A DNA stretch of 64,000 bases, taken from Lachnospiraceae bacterium UBA4631. GTDB lineage: Bacteria; Bacillota; Clostridia; Lachnospirales; Lachnospiraceae. The stretch is taken from contig DHMX01000023.1 in assembly GCA_002406015.1 (NCBI GenBank), positions 181,099-245,098 on the forward strand, read 5' to 3'. This document shows positions 23,923 through 32,858 of this stretch, in pieces; position 1 is the first letter of the stretch, and each line of letters opens with the position of its first letter. Both the position numbers and the translations under genes were made by a program. The notes below the pieces were generated by a model that worked only from the letters and a program-made list of their open reading frames with translations, was not told where the DNA came from and did no database searches.

Positions 23923-25179
23923 ATGGCAATGAAGAAGAAGCCCGTAACCGGCATGAAGGACATATTACCAAAGGAGATGGCAATTCGGGATTATTGTATT
24001 GCATTAATCAAAGATACCTATAAGACCTTTGGATTCTGTTCGGTAGAAACCCCATGTGTAGAGCATATTGAGAATCTGAACAGTAAGCAGGGCGGAGAAA
24101 ATGAAAAGCTGATATTCAAGATATTAAAACGGGGAGAAAAGCTAAAGCTTGAGGAAGCAAAGGAAGAGCTGGATTTGGTAGACGGCGGTCTGCGATATGA
24201 CCTGACGGTTCCGCTTTCCCGGTATTATTCCAATCATGCAAATGAGCTGCCGGGACCGTTTAAGGCATTACAGATGGGAAATGTATGGAGAGCAGACCGG
24301 CCACAGCGGGGCAGATACAGACAGTTCATGCAGTGTGACATTGATATTTTAGGCGAGCCTACCATTCTGGCAGAGATTGAATTGATTCTTGCCACCACGA
24401 CATTGTTAGGCAAGCTGGATTTCCATAATTTTACCATTCGTATCAACGACAGACGAATCTTAAAGGCAATGGCAGCTTACAGCGGATTTGCTGAAGCCGA
24501 CTATGACACCGTATTTATTATACTGGATAAAATGGATAAGATTGGGCTTGACGGTGTGCGGGAAGAACTGTTAAAGGAAGGCTATGCGGAGACATCCGTA
24601 AGTAAATATCTGGATTTGTTCGGAAAGATAACAGCCGATGCTGCCGGAGTACAGTATTTAAAAGACACATTGGGCGAATATCTGCCGGACGAGGTTGCAG
24701 AGAATCTAAAGACCATTATTGCCAGTGTTGAGAGTACCAAGAGTGCAGATTTTAAGATGGCATTTGACCCAACGCTGGTACGCGGAATGTCTTATTATAC
24801 AGGACCGATTTTTGAAATATCCATGGATGAATTTGGCGGCTCTGTCGGTGGCGGCGGACGCTATGACGAAATGATAGGACGATTTACCGGACAGGCAACA
24901 CCTGCCTGTGGTTTTTCGATTGGATTTGAACGTATCATCATGCTGTTGTTAGAGCGGGATTTCCAGATTCCGGGAACCGGTCATAAGGTGGCATATTTAA
25001 TCGAAAAGAATATGCCGGCAGATAAGTTGCTTGTGATTCTGAATCAGGCGAAGAAAGCAAGAGAAGACGGTGCAATCGTAAATATTGCAATCATGAAGAA
25101 AAATAAGAAATTCCAGAAGGAACAGATGGAAGCAGAAGGATATACACAGTTCGAGGAATTTTTTGCGGATAGAATGTAA
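23923..25179 (+). CDS. hisS: Histidyl-tRNA synthetase
   Basis: 418 residues from the ATG at 23923 (SD TTTGGAGGA; the in-frame TTG at 23908 overlaps that SD and is rejected). Class II synthetase motifs are visible: GMKDILPKEM at the N-terminus, motif 2 FKALQMGNVWRADRPQRGRYRQFMQCDID (about residues 112-140), LVRGMSYYTGPIFEI (histidine-binding) and motif 3 GFSIGFERI. It charges tRNA-His. No T-box leader is seen upstream; it appears to be part of the long upstream operon and is followed by aspS after 12 bp. Confidence 0.96.
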   Translation: MAMKKKPVTGMKDILPKEMAIRDYCIALIKDTYKTFGFCSVETPCVEHIENLNSKQGGENEKLIFKILKRGEKLKLEEAKEELDLVDGGLRYDLTVPLSRYYSNHANELPGPFKALQMGNVWRADRPQRGRYRQFMQCDIDILGEPTILAEIELILATTTLLGKLDFHNFTIRINDRRILKAMAAYSGFAEADYDTVFIILDKMDKIGLDGVREELLKEGYAETSVSKYLDLFGKITADAAGVQYLKDTLGEYLPDEVAENLKTIIASVESTKSADFKMAFDPTLVRGMSYYTGPIFEISMDEFGGSVGGGGRYDEMIGRFTGQATPACGFSIGFERIIMLLLERDFQIPGTGHKVAYLIEKNMPADKLLVILNQAKKAREDGAIVNIAIMKKNKKFQKEQMEAEGYTQFEEFFADRM

Positions 25180-25191
25180 GGAGGCTATAAA

Positions 25192-26991
25192 ATGGCAGAG
25201 TCAATGCAGGGGCTTCACAGAAGCCACAGATGTACAGAAGTAAATAATACAATGATAGGAGATACCGTAACCGTAATGGGCTGGGTACAAAAGAGCCGGA
25301 ACAAGGGCGGAATTATTTTTGTCGATTTACGGGATAGAAGCGGAATCCTACAGGTTATTTTTGAAGAAGCAAATTGCGGAGCAGAAAGCTTTGCCAAGGC
25401 AGAAAAGCTGCGGGCAGAATATGTGGCTGCCATTACCGGTACGGTTGCAAAGCGTGGCGGTGCTGTGAATGAAAACTTAACAACCGGTGATATAGAGGTA
25501 ATCGCAACGGACATCCGGATTCTGGCAGAAGCAGATACCCCGCCGTTCCCGATTGAGGAGAACAGTAAGACGAAGGAGGAGCTTCGCCTGAAGTACCGCT
25601 ATCTGGACCTTCGCCGTCCGGATTTACAGAGAAATATTATGATGCGAAGCAAGATTGCGACTCTGACGCGGGCATTTCTTGCAGAAGAGGGCTTTATTGA
25701 AATTGAGACTCCGACCTTGTGTAAGTCTACACCGGAGGGAGCCAGAGATTATCTGGTTCCAAGCCGGGTGCATCCGGGACAATTTTATGCGTTGCCGCAG
25801 TCTCCGCAGATATATAAGCAGTTATTGATGTGCTCCGGATATGACCGTTATTTCCAGATTGCAAGATGCTACCGGGATGAGGATTTACGTGCAGACCGTC
25901 AGCCGGAATTTACACAGATAGATATGGAATTATCCTTTGTAGATGTGGATGATGTTATTGATGTGAATGAACGCCTGCTGGCAAGACTGTTCAAGGAAGT
26001 GCTGGGTGTGGAGGTTTCTCTTCCGATTCAGCGGATGACCTATCGTGAGGCGATGGAACGGTTTGGTTCCGATAAGCCGGATTTGCGGTTTGGTATGGAA
26101 TTATGTGATGTGACAGAGGTTGTAAAGGATTGCGAATTTGTTGTATTTAAGAGTGCAATCGAAAATGGCGGCAGTGTACGGGGAATTAACGCAAACGGAC
26201 AGGGTGCTATGCCAAGAAAGAAGATAGATGCTCTGGTTGATTTTGCAAAGGGATATGGAGCCAAGGGACTTGCATATATTGCAATTCAGGAGGACGGTAG
26301 CTATAAGTCATCCTTTGCAAAGTTCATGAAGGAGGAAGAAATGGCTGCTCTGATTGAGAAAATGCAGGGTAAACCGGGAGACTTGCTGCTCTTTGCCGCA
26401 GATAAGAGCAAGCTGGTCTATGATGTACTGGGAGCGTTGCGTCTGGAGATAGCAAACCAGCTTGGTCTGCTTCATAAGGATGAATACCGGTTTGTATGGA
26501 TTACAGAATTTCCGTTGCTTGAATGGAGTGAGGAGCTTGGAAGATACCAGGCAATGCATCATCCGTTTACAATGCCGATGGAGGAGGATTTGCAGTATAT
26601 CGAGTCAGAGCCGGGCAGAGTTCGGGCAAAGGCATATGATATTGTGTTAAACGGTACGGAAATCGGCGGAGGTTCGGTTCGTATTCACCAGAACGATGTA
26701 CAGGAGAAAATGTTCCAGGCACTTGGCTTTACCATGGAACGTGCGTATGAGCAGTTCGGCTTCCTGTTAAATGCATTTAAGTACGGTGTACCGCCACATG
26801 CAGGTCTTGCATACGGCTTGGACCGTCTGGTAATGCTGATGGCACAGCAGGATTCCATCCGGGATGTAATTGCATTCCCGAAGGTAAAGGATGCTTCCTG
26901 TCTGATGAGTGAGGCACCGAATACGGTAGACGAAAAGCAGTTAGAGGAATTGGGAATTTCCATTGTAGAAGAAACACAGGAAACGGAATAA
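25192..26991 (+). CDS. aspS: Aspartyl-tRNA synthetase
   Basis: 599 residues, the long bacterial type. The N-terminal OB-fold anticodon-binding domain (MGWVQKSRNKGGIIFVDLRDRSG region, about residues 28-50), class II motif 2 with FQIARCYRDEDLRADRQPEFTQ, the GAD insertion domain (about 290-430) and motif 3 GLAYGLDRLVMLM are all visible. The SD AAGGAGG precedes the ATG. It lies 12 bp after hisS, the usual pair in Firmicutes, and is followed by a hairpin. Confidence 0.97.
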   Translation: MAESMQGLHRSHRCTEVNNTMIGDTVTVMGWVQKSRNKGGIIFVDLRDRSGILQVIFEEANCGAESFAKAEKLRAEYVAAITGTVAKRGGAVNENLTTGDIEVIATDIRILAEADTPPFPIEENSKTKEELRLKYRYLDLRRPDLQRNIMMRSKIATLTRAFLAEEGFIEIETPTLCKSTPEGARDYLVPSRVHPGQFYALPQSPQIYKQLLMCSGYDRYFQIARCYRDEDLRADRQPEFTQIDMELSFVDVDDVIDVNERLLARLFKEVLGVEVSLPIQRMTYREAMERFGSDKPDLRFGMELCDVTEVVKDCEFVVFKSAIENGGSVRGINANGQGAMPRKKIDALVDFAKGYGAKGLAYIAIQEDGSYKSSFAKFMKEEEMAALIEKMQGKPGDLLLFAADKSKLVYDVLGALRLEIANQLGLLHKDEYRFVWITEFPLLEWSEELGRYQAMHHPFTMPMEEDLQYIESEPGRVRAKAYDIVLNGTEIGGGSVRIHQNDVQEKMFQALGFTMERAYEQFGFLLNAFKYGVPPHAGLAYGLDRLVMLMAQQDSIRDVIAFPKVKDASCLMSEAPNTVDEKQLEELGISIVEETQETE

Positions 26992-27004
26992 AAGAGCTTA
27001 CATG

Positions 27005-27030
27005 ACAGGAACGCTAAGGCGTTCCTGTTC
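27005..27030 (+). terminator. Hairpin after aspS
   Basis: Perfect 10-bp stem ACAGGAACGC/GCGTTCCTGT with a TAAG loop (27005-27028). The following T-run is weak (TTC TGG), so termination may be incomplete or factor-assisted. Confidence 0.6.
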
Positions 27031-27063
27031 TGGAATCATATAATTTATAATCAGGGGGTCAAA

Positions 27064-28098
27064 ATGAGAGGACGTATAGTATGGTTATGCCTGATAATGG
27101 GAATGTTCGGGCTGTTGATAACCGGGTGTAAGGCAAGCAAAGAGACAGACGCGACTCCTTCCGATGGGGGAGAGGAAGCCGGAGCAGCGTCAACGATGGA
27201 TATTATTCCGCCAAGCGTAAGCCAGAATTATCGGAAGATACCGGTTCAGCTTCCGGCGGCTGTCGCACCGGCAGAGAATCCGGGAACCAGAGCCAGATTT
27301 TCATTTGAGGTAAACAGTCAGAAGTATGTATTTACGGAGACACAGACGCTTTGGGTTTACAATCAATCACTGATTGCGGCATATGATACGCAGTTTATGT
27401 TAAATGTAAAGGGCAAAAAGGTAACGCTGCAATGCCCGGAGCAGGCACCTTCCTTGGAGGAATGGGAGGCAGTATATTCGGATGATGCAGTCACGATTTA
27501 TCGTCAGGAGAATACCAAGACCGTATCCGAAGAGGAGCAGATGTATCTGACCGTATATGACATGACGTATGAGGTCAAATACTGGTCTGACTTGGTGAAA
27601 AAACGTACCATTACATTAGATAAGCTATATACGGAGCTGGCACAGATGGGAACTGCCATCACTCCGGCTTCTGCGGATGAAACCGTAACGGATTTGATAA
27701 CCGGTATGGGTGCAGAGCCGGTGTTTGAAGATTACCATGTGGTATTTCGGGAGGAAATGCCGTATTCTGCTTATATTATTTGTTCCCCGTCTACGGCAAC
27801 CGCGGACTATGATGCAGTCAGTATGCTGTTGTCTGTGCAGATGCCGGAGTGGGAGGATTATGCAGTGCTTCACATCGAGCCGATTCCGGACTATCAGGAC
27901 CGCTTGGAGAATACAGGTGAAAGCTTTGACGGTTATCCGATTCTGGTAGATTATACGGGAGAATTACGATATTTTATTTTGGGAGAAAACGGGGTCTGTG
28001 TATATCTGGACGGAATGCCGGGACAGGCAGATTCGGAGGCAAAGAATTATACGGCAAAGCAGGCCGCGTATATCTTTGAAGTAGTTTTGACAAAATAG
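27064..28098 (+). CDS. Lipoprotein of unknown function
   Basis: 344 residues. A short basic N-terminus, a hydrophobic core and the lipobox LITGC with the lipidated Cys at 22 show export and anchoring to the outer face of the membrane. A Ser/Glu/Ala-rich linker (about 25-50) leads to a mixed alpha/beta globular region with no motif I recognise. A strong SD (AGGGGG) precedes the ATG. The 3' end carries the -35 box of the next operon, so the gene is transcriptionally separate from the polysaccharide genes although adjacent. Confidence 0.75.
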   Translation: MRGRIVWLCLIMGMFGLLITGCKASKETDATPSDGGEEAGAASTMDIIPPSVSQNYRKIPVQLPAAVAPAENPGTRARFSFEVNSQKYVFTETQTLWVYNQSLIAAYDTQFMLNVKGKKVTLQCPEQAPSLEEWEAVYSDDAVTIYRQENTKTVSEEEQMYLTVYDMTYEVKYWSDLVKKRTITLDKLYTELAQMGTAITPASADETVTDLITGMGAEPVFEDYHVVFREEMPYSAYIICSPSTATADYDAVSMLLSVQMPEWEDYAVLHIEPIPDYQDRLENTGESFDGYPILVDYTGELRYFILGENGVCVYLDGMPGQADSEAKNYTAKQAAYIFEVVLTK

Positions 28099-28120
28099 TA
28101 GATAACAACTATAATAGTTG
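28087..28120 (+). promoter_or_regulatory. Consensus promoter with palindrome over the -10 box
   Basis: TTGACA (28087-28092), exactly 17 bp, TATAAT (28110-28115): both hexamers perfect. The -10 is the centre of the 15-bp perfect palindrome CAACTATAATAGTTG (28106-28120). The -35 lies inside the last codons of the lipoprotein gene. It drives the sugar transferase, glf and the uridylyltransferase. A dimeric repressor binding over the -10 is an inference. Confidence 0.75.
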
Positions 28121-28191
28121 AAAGAATGCGTTGGCATTTCCTGAAAGATAACAAACAGGATTTTAGAAAGACCTGAATTATGAGGTATGCT

Positions 28192-29586
28192 ATGAGAAGT
28201 GTGAAACTTCGCAGATTTGAAACGATTTTATGGATGGTAATAAAGGGACTGCTTTATCTGGCAATCATGGTGATTTACATTCTGTTGCTGGGACGCGAGA
28301 ACTTTGCGTTGATGCAGCTCTCACGTACACTGGGTATTACGGTTACGACCTACGTGATAGTGGGCTTATTGTTCTTATCTATTTACGGAAAATATGATGT
28401 CGGACGAAGAAAGAGCAAGCCCATCATTTATTCACTGGCACTGGCAATACTATGTACGGATATTGTTTCGTATTTGCAGTTAATGATTATGAATACGGTT
28501 ACACCAAGTATTTATGCATTCCGTCTGCGAAGCCTGACGGATTTGATACTGGCATATATATTGCAGCTAATACTAATTATCATTGCGGTATATGCGGGAA
28601 ATGCGTTGTTCTTTAAGATTCATCAACCGGAAAAATGCTGTGTGGTAACATCTTCACAGGCAAGCTTAGACGAGATTGCCAGAGGACTGCGAAAGTATCA
28701 GAAGCAGTATGAGGTTGTGGATATATTTGATTATCGGGATAAAATGCTGTTACGCAAGCTAAAGGATGCCGATACGGTATTTATTTATGATATACCGATT
28801 CATTTGCGTACAGAGGTATGCAACTATTGTTATCGGACAAGAAAGAATGTGTATTTTAATCCGGAGATAGAAGATGTTATGGAATTTAGCTCCGAGTTCT
28901 ATCTGCTGGATGATATTTCGCTTCTGAATTACAATGTAAAGGGACTGACGATGGAGCAGCGGATTATGAAACGCTCCATGGACATCGGATTATCCCTGTT
29001 AATGGGAATCGTTACACTTCCGATATGGTTAGTCAGTGCAATTGCAATTAAGCTATATGACGGCGGTCCGGTGTTATTTAAGCAGAACCGGGCAACGATT
29101 AACGGAAAGATTTTCCGGGTATATAAGTTCCGGACCATGCGGGAGCATGTAGAAAACAGCTCGGTTACAAAGGATGATGACCGTATTACAAAGCCGGGAC
29201 GACTTTTGCGAAAGACACGTATGGACGAGCTTCCACAGCTATTAAATATTCTGAAGGGTGAAATGAGCTTTGTAGGACCCAGACCCGAAATGCTGGAAAA
29301 TGTATACACATATACCGAGGAATTGCCGGAATTTAAGTATCGGCTTCGTGTGAAGGCAGGACTTACAGGCTACGCACAGGTGTCCGGTAAATATAATACG
29401 ACCCCAAAGGACAAGCTGATGATGGATATGATGTATATTGAAAATTACAGTATTTTTAAGGATATTCAATTGCTGTTTCAGACGGTACTGGTGTTGTTAA
29501 AGTCAGATAGTACGGAGGCGTTTGGAGAAGAGGACGAGAGAGAATTCGTGTTTCAGGAAGTAAAAGAAGAGGATATAGAAGTATGA
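28192..29586 (+). CDS. Polyprenyl-phosphate sugar-1-phosphate transferase (initiating)
   Basis: 464 residues from the ATG at 28192 (SD GAGGT); an ATG at 28180 is possible. Four N-terminal TM segments (about residues 15-145) are followed by a nucleotide-binding-like domain (CVVTSSQASLDEIARGL...). The C-terminal bacterial sugar transferase domain has one TM (about 270-290), GGPVLFKQNR, GKIFRVYKFRTM, the DELPQLLNILKGEMSFVGPRPE motif and GLTGYAQVSG. It transfers a sugar phosphate from a UDP-sugar to undecaprenyl phosphate, the first step of a surface polysaccharide. The product sugar is not readable. Overlaps glf by 4 bp. Confidence 0.88.
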   Translation: MRSVKLRRFETILWMVIKGLLYLAIMVIYILLLGRENFALMQLSRTLGITVTTYVIVGLLFLSIYGKYDVGRRKSKPIIYSLALAILCTDIVSYLQLMIMNTVTPSIYAFRLRSLTDLILAYILQLILIIIAVYAGNALFFKIHQPEKCCVVTSSQASLDEIARGLRKYQKQYEVVDIFDYRDKMLLRKLKDADTVFIYDIPIHLRTEVCNYCYRTRKNVYFNPEIEDVMEFSSEFYLLDDISLLNYNVKGLTMEQRIMKRSMDIGLSLLMGIVTLPIWLVSAIAIKLYDGGPVLFKQNRATINGKIFRVYKFRTMREHVENSSVTKDDDRITKPGRLLRKTRMDELPQLLNILKGEMSFVGPRPEMLENVYTYTEELPEFKYRLRVKAGLTGYAQVSGKYNTTPKDKLMMDMMYIENYSIFKDIQLLFQTVLVLLKSDSTEAFGEEDEREFVFQEVKEEDIEV

Positions 29587-30740
29587 AGAAATACGATTAT
29601 GTGATTGTCGGTGGTGGTTTGTTTGCAGGTACATTTGCATATGCCGCAACGACAAATGGTAAAAAATGTCTGGTAGTGGAAAAACGTCAGAATCTTGGCG
29701 GTAACCTGTATTGTGAAAAAATAGCAGACATTAATGTGCATAAATATGGTCCCCATATTTTTCATACCAGTAATAAGAAGGTGTGGGAATTTGTAAATTC
29801 CTTGGTGAGCTTTAACCGGTTTACCAATTCGCCGATTGCAAATTATCATGGGGAATTATATAATCTTCCCTTTAATATGAATACCTTTACCAAAATGTGG
29901 GAGGATGTAAAGACTCCGGAGCAGGCTCAGGCAAGAATTGCACAGCAGAGCCAAAGCATCACCGGAGAACCGAGGAATCTGGAGGAAGCAGCCATCCAGC
30001 AGGTAGGTGTGGACATTTACCAAAAATTAGTAAAGGGATATACAGAGAAACAGTGGGGAAGAGATTGCAGCGAGTTACCTGCTTTTATTATCCAGCGGCT
30101 TCCGGTGCGATATACCTTTGATAATAATTATTTTAATGACTTATATCAGGGAATTCCGTTTGGCGGCTATAATGTTCTGATTGATGCTTTATTTGACGGC
30201 TGCGATGTGGAAATTAACACAGATTATAATGAAAAGCGTGATATATACAGTGAAATGGGTGAAAAGGTACTGTATACCGGTATGCTGGATGCATACTATG
30301 ACTATTGCTATGGAAAGCTGGAGTACCGGAGTCTGAGATTTGAAAAAGAGCTATTGGATATGGGAAATTATCAGGGTGTAGCTGTGATGAATTATACGGA
30401 CCGAGAGACACCGTATACCCGTATTATCGAGCATAAACATTTTGAATTTGGTACACAGGAAAAGACTGTAATTACCAGAGAATATCCGGTTACATGGCAG
30501 GAGGGCATGGAGCCGTATTATCCGGTAAATGATACAAGAAATCAGGAATTATATCAGAAGTATGAAGAATTGGCAAAGCAGGAGAAAAACGTCTTGTTCG
30601 GAGGTCGGTTGGCAGAGTACCGATACTATGATATGGACAAGGTAATTGAATCTGCATTTGTTCTGATTGAGCGGGAACTAAAGTCAGACATGAATTACGG
30701 AAAAGAATATAAGACTCAGTATTACTACGCGAGCGTATAA
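29583..30740 (+). CDS. glf: UDP-galactopyranose mutase
   Basis: 385 residues. The FAD-binding start YDYVIVGGGLFAGTFAYAA, the VEKRQNLGGNLYCEK and INVHKYGPHIFHTSNKKVW motifs and YTEKQWGRDCSELP are typical of Glf, which converts UDP-galactopyranose to UDP-galactofuranose for surface glycans. The C-terminal RLAEYRYYDMDKVI motif is also conserved. It overlaps the sugar transferase by 4 bp and is followed by the uridylyltransferase, so the operon provides activated sugars and the initiating step of a galactofuranose-containing polymer (inference). Confidence 0.95.
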   Translation: MKKYDYVIVGGGLFAGTFAYAATTNGKKCLVVEKRQNLGGNLYCEKIADINVHKYGPHIFHTSNKKVWEFVNSLVSFNRFTNSPIANYHGELYNLPFNMNTFTKMWEDVKTPEQAQARIAQQSQSITGEPRNLEEAAIQQVGVDIYQKLVKGYTEKQWGRDCSELPAFIIQRLPVRYTFDNNYFNDLYQGIPFGGYNVLIDALFDGCDVEINTDYNEKRDIYSEMGEKVLYTGMLDAYYDYCYGKLEYRSLRFEKELLDMGNYQGVAVMNYTDRETPYTRIIEHKHFEFGTQEKTVITREYPVTWQEGMEPYYPVNDTRNQELYQKYEELAKQEKNVLFGGRLAEYRYYDMDKVIESAFVLIERELKSDMNYGKEYKTQYYYASV

Positions 30741-30782
30741 ATAGAGAGTGGGGAAGACAGAAAGAATCCGGGGGTACGCAGT

Positions 30783-32003
30783 ATGGAAGAACAGGTAATA
30801 CAGTTCGTAAAGAAATATCATCAGGAGCATTTACTTACTTATGTAGGTGAATTGTCGCATCGTAAAAAGGAAAAGCTGTTTGCACAGATTGCGAATCTGG
30901 ACTGGTCCTTTATGGATTACGTCCAAAAAGAGCATAAGACGAATACCGGAGTGATAGAACCGTTAGGGGCATTGGCATTGGCGGATATTCAGGCACAGCA
31001 GGAGCATTATCAAAAGGTCGGCATCCAGAGTATTGAGCGAGGTGAGCTGGCATTATTGCTGTTGGCAGGCGGTCAGGGAACCCGCTTGGGCTATGATAAG
31101 CCGAAGGGCTGCTTTAATATGGGAATTACGCGGGAGCTTTCGATTTTTGAACTGCTGCTGGAGCATACCATGGATGTAGTGCGGCAGGCAGGTACATGGA
31201 TTCCGCTTTATATTATGACAAGTGACATTAATTATACCAGTACGGTTAATTTCTTTGAGGAGCATGACTATTTTGGATATAATGCAGACTATGTAACCTT
31301 TTTTGTGCAGGAGTTAAATCCCGTTACAGATTTTCAGGGAAAGATATTGATGACCTCGAAGTATTCCCTTGCGATGGCACCAAACGGAAACGGAGGCTGG
31401 TTCCGCTCGATGGAACGGGTCGGGCTTTTAAAGCAGATATTTTCCTCTAACGTGAAATGGATAAATGTATTCTCGGTGGATAATGTATTACAGCGGATTG
31501 CAGACCCGGTATTTCTGGGTGCAACCATTGACAGCGGGAAAATGTGTGGTGCCAAGGTGGTTCGCAAATCAAATTCCGAGGAAAAGGTAGGAGCTATCTG
31601 TAAGGAAAACGGAAAACCGCATATTATAGAATATTATGAATTATCCGAGGAAATGAAGAATCTCAGACAGGCAGATGGTTCTCTGGCATATGGATATGGT
31701 GTGACTCTGAACTATTTGTTCCCGATTCAACGGTTAAAGGAAACCTTAGAGATTCAGATGCCGCTGCATGTGGTAAAAAAGGCAGTTCCTTATATGGATG
31801 CCTCCGGGGTGCTGGTCAATCCAACGAAGCCAAATGCATATAAATACGAAACGCTCGCATTAGACCTGATTCACGAAATGGAGGATTGTCTGGTGTTTGA
31901 GGTTGACCGGGAAAAAGAATTTGCTCCGGTAAAGAATAAGATGGGAATTGATTCCATAGATACTGCCCGCGTGCTGCTAAAGAAAAACGGCTATGAATTA
32001 TAG
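30783..32003 (+). CDS. UDP-sugar pyrophosphorylase (UDPGP type 1 family)
   Basis: 406 residues. The nucleotide-binding motif LLLAGGQGTRLGYDKPKGCFNMG, PLYIMTSDINY, the GNGGWFRSM loop and MCGAKVVRKSNSEEKVG match the eukaryote-like UDP-glucose/UDP-N-acetylhexosamine pyrophosphorylase family rather than bacterial GalU. It joins UTP and a sugar 1-phosphate. Which sugar is used cannot be told from sequence. Third gene of the polysaccharide operon, 42 bp after glf; ended by a strong terminator. Confidence 0.9.
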   Translation: MEEQVIQFVKKYHQEHLLTYVGELSHRKKEKLFAQIANLDWSFMDYVQKEHKTNTGVIEPLGALALADIQAQQEHYQKVGIQSIERGELALLLLAGGQGTRLGYDKPKGCFNMGITRELSIFELLLEHTMDVVRQAGTWIPLYIMTSDINYTSTVNFFEEHDYFGYNADYVTFFVQELNPVTDFQGKILMTSKYSLAMAPNGNGGWFRSMERVGLLKQIFSSNVKWINVFSVDNVLQRIADPVFLGATIDSGKMCGAKVVRKSNSEEKVGAICKENGKPHIIEYYELSEEMKNLRQADGSLAYGYGVTLNYLFPIQRLKETLEIQMPLHVVKKAVPYMDASGVLVNPTKPNAYKYETLALDLIHEMEDCLVFEVDREKEFAPVKNKMGIDSIDTARVLLKKNGYEL

Positions 32004-32026
32004 TCGATATAAGTTAAGTAAAGTCT

Positions 32027-32054
32027 AAAAAGTTAGCTTCGGCTAACTTTTTTG
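32027..32054 (+). terminator. Terminator of the polysaccharide operon
   Basis: Stem AGTTAGC-TTCG-GCTAACT (32031-32048) extended by A-T pairs and followed by six T. Textbook intrinsic terminator. Confidence 0.9.
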
Positions 32055-32097
32055 TTGACAAGATAGTTAGTTGTAACTAATATAAAGATGTTAGTTG
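32055..32097 (+). promoter_or_regulatory. Promoter with perfect inverted repeat, upstream of a GNAT gene
   Basis: TTGACA (32055-32060), 17-bp spacer and TAATAT (32078-32083). The spacer and -10 are overlapped by TTAGTTGTAACTAA (32067-32080), a perfect 14-bp inverted repeat; another half site TTAGTTG lies at about 32091. Looks like a repressor site of MarR/TetR size. No regulator gene is adjacent. Confidence 0.6.
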
Positions 32098-32188
32098 CAG
32101 TTTAATTATCAAATATGCGGTTCTAAGGTAAATGTAGTTACATATTGACATGGAAGCTGAATAAATGAAAATGGGGGAAGAATGATTT

Positions 32189-32785
32189 ATGCAAAAAGTA
32201 GAATATATGACAAATGAAGAATTGATTCAGTACGGTACTCGTATAGGGGAAGCATTTGTTGCGGAAAATGACGGTATAGCGGCAACTGCATCAAGAGAGG
32301 ATATGATAAAAGCCTTTGAAATCATGACAGAATATTTTTATAAGGAAGGCGTGTTATATACAACCTCCGACCAGCATGAAGGCTTCCTTGCGTACTGGCA
32401 TAAGAAAACGAAGCTGAAAATCAAACCTGCAATCCATATGGTGTTCCGGATGCTGCGGGAAATGACATTTTCAGGCGTAATGGCAGTGGCAAGCTCCAGC
32501 GGAGAGCTGTATGCGAAGTTATATAAGAAGGAGAAGGACTACGTTGCCGTTTCCATGGTAGTTGTATTAAGAGAGTATCAGGGAAAAGGATATATGAAAA
32601 AGGTATTGGCACATCCGTTTCAGGAAGCGGCAGAAGCAGGGATTCCCTGCGTATTAGATACGGATACACAGTTGAAGGTAACAAAGTATACAAAATGCGG
32701 CATGAAGAATACCGGCAAAAAGAAAATAAAATCCGGACAGTATTTATATACAATGGAATATCGCAAAGCAGAGGCAGCCTACTGA
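32189..32785 (+). CDS. GNAT family N-acetyltransferase
   Basis: 198 residues. The acetyl-CoA-binding motif is in VVVLREYQGKGYMKKVL (R/QxxGxG/A, about residues 128-144), followed by ACVLDTDTQ-like strand and KYTKCGMKN, where the family usually has an aromatic/aliphatic turn. The N-terminal part (about 1-90) binds the acceptor, which is unknown. The gene stands alone between its own promoter, with an inverted repeat over the spacer, and a terminator, as expected for a resistance- or stress-type acetyltransferase (inference). The SD is GGGGGAAG. Confidence 0.8.
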   Translation: MQKVEYMTNEELIQYGTRIGEAFVAENDGIAATASREDMIKAFEIMTEYFYKEGVLYTTSDQHEGFLAYWHKKTKLKIKPAIHMVFRMLREMTFSGVMAVASSSGELYAKLYKKEKDYVAVSMVVVLREYQGKGYMKKVLAHPFQEAAEAGIPCVLDTDTQLKVTKYTKCGMKNTGKKKIKSGQYLYTMEYRKAEAAY

Positions 32786-32807
32786 AAACAGTAGACTGCC
32801 TTTTCAA
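32773..32807. terminator. Terminator shared by convergent GNAT and GH26 genes
   Basis: Stem GGCAG-C-CTACT with AGTAG-A-CTGCC (one mismatch), GAAAAC loop, then TTTT on the plus strand. The GNAT stop codon is inside the stem. Confidence 0.7.
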
Positions 32808-32858
32808 ATCATCTCAAATCATTTTAAATTATTAGGAATTACGTGGTGTCATTTACAA

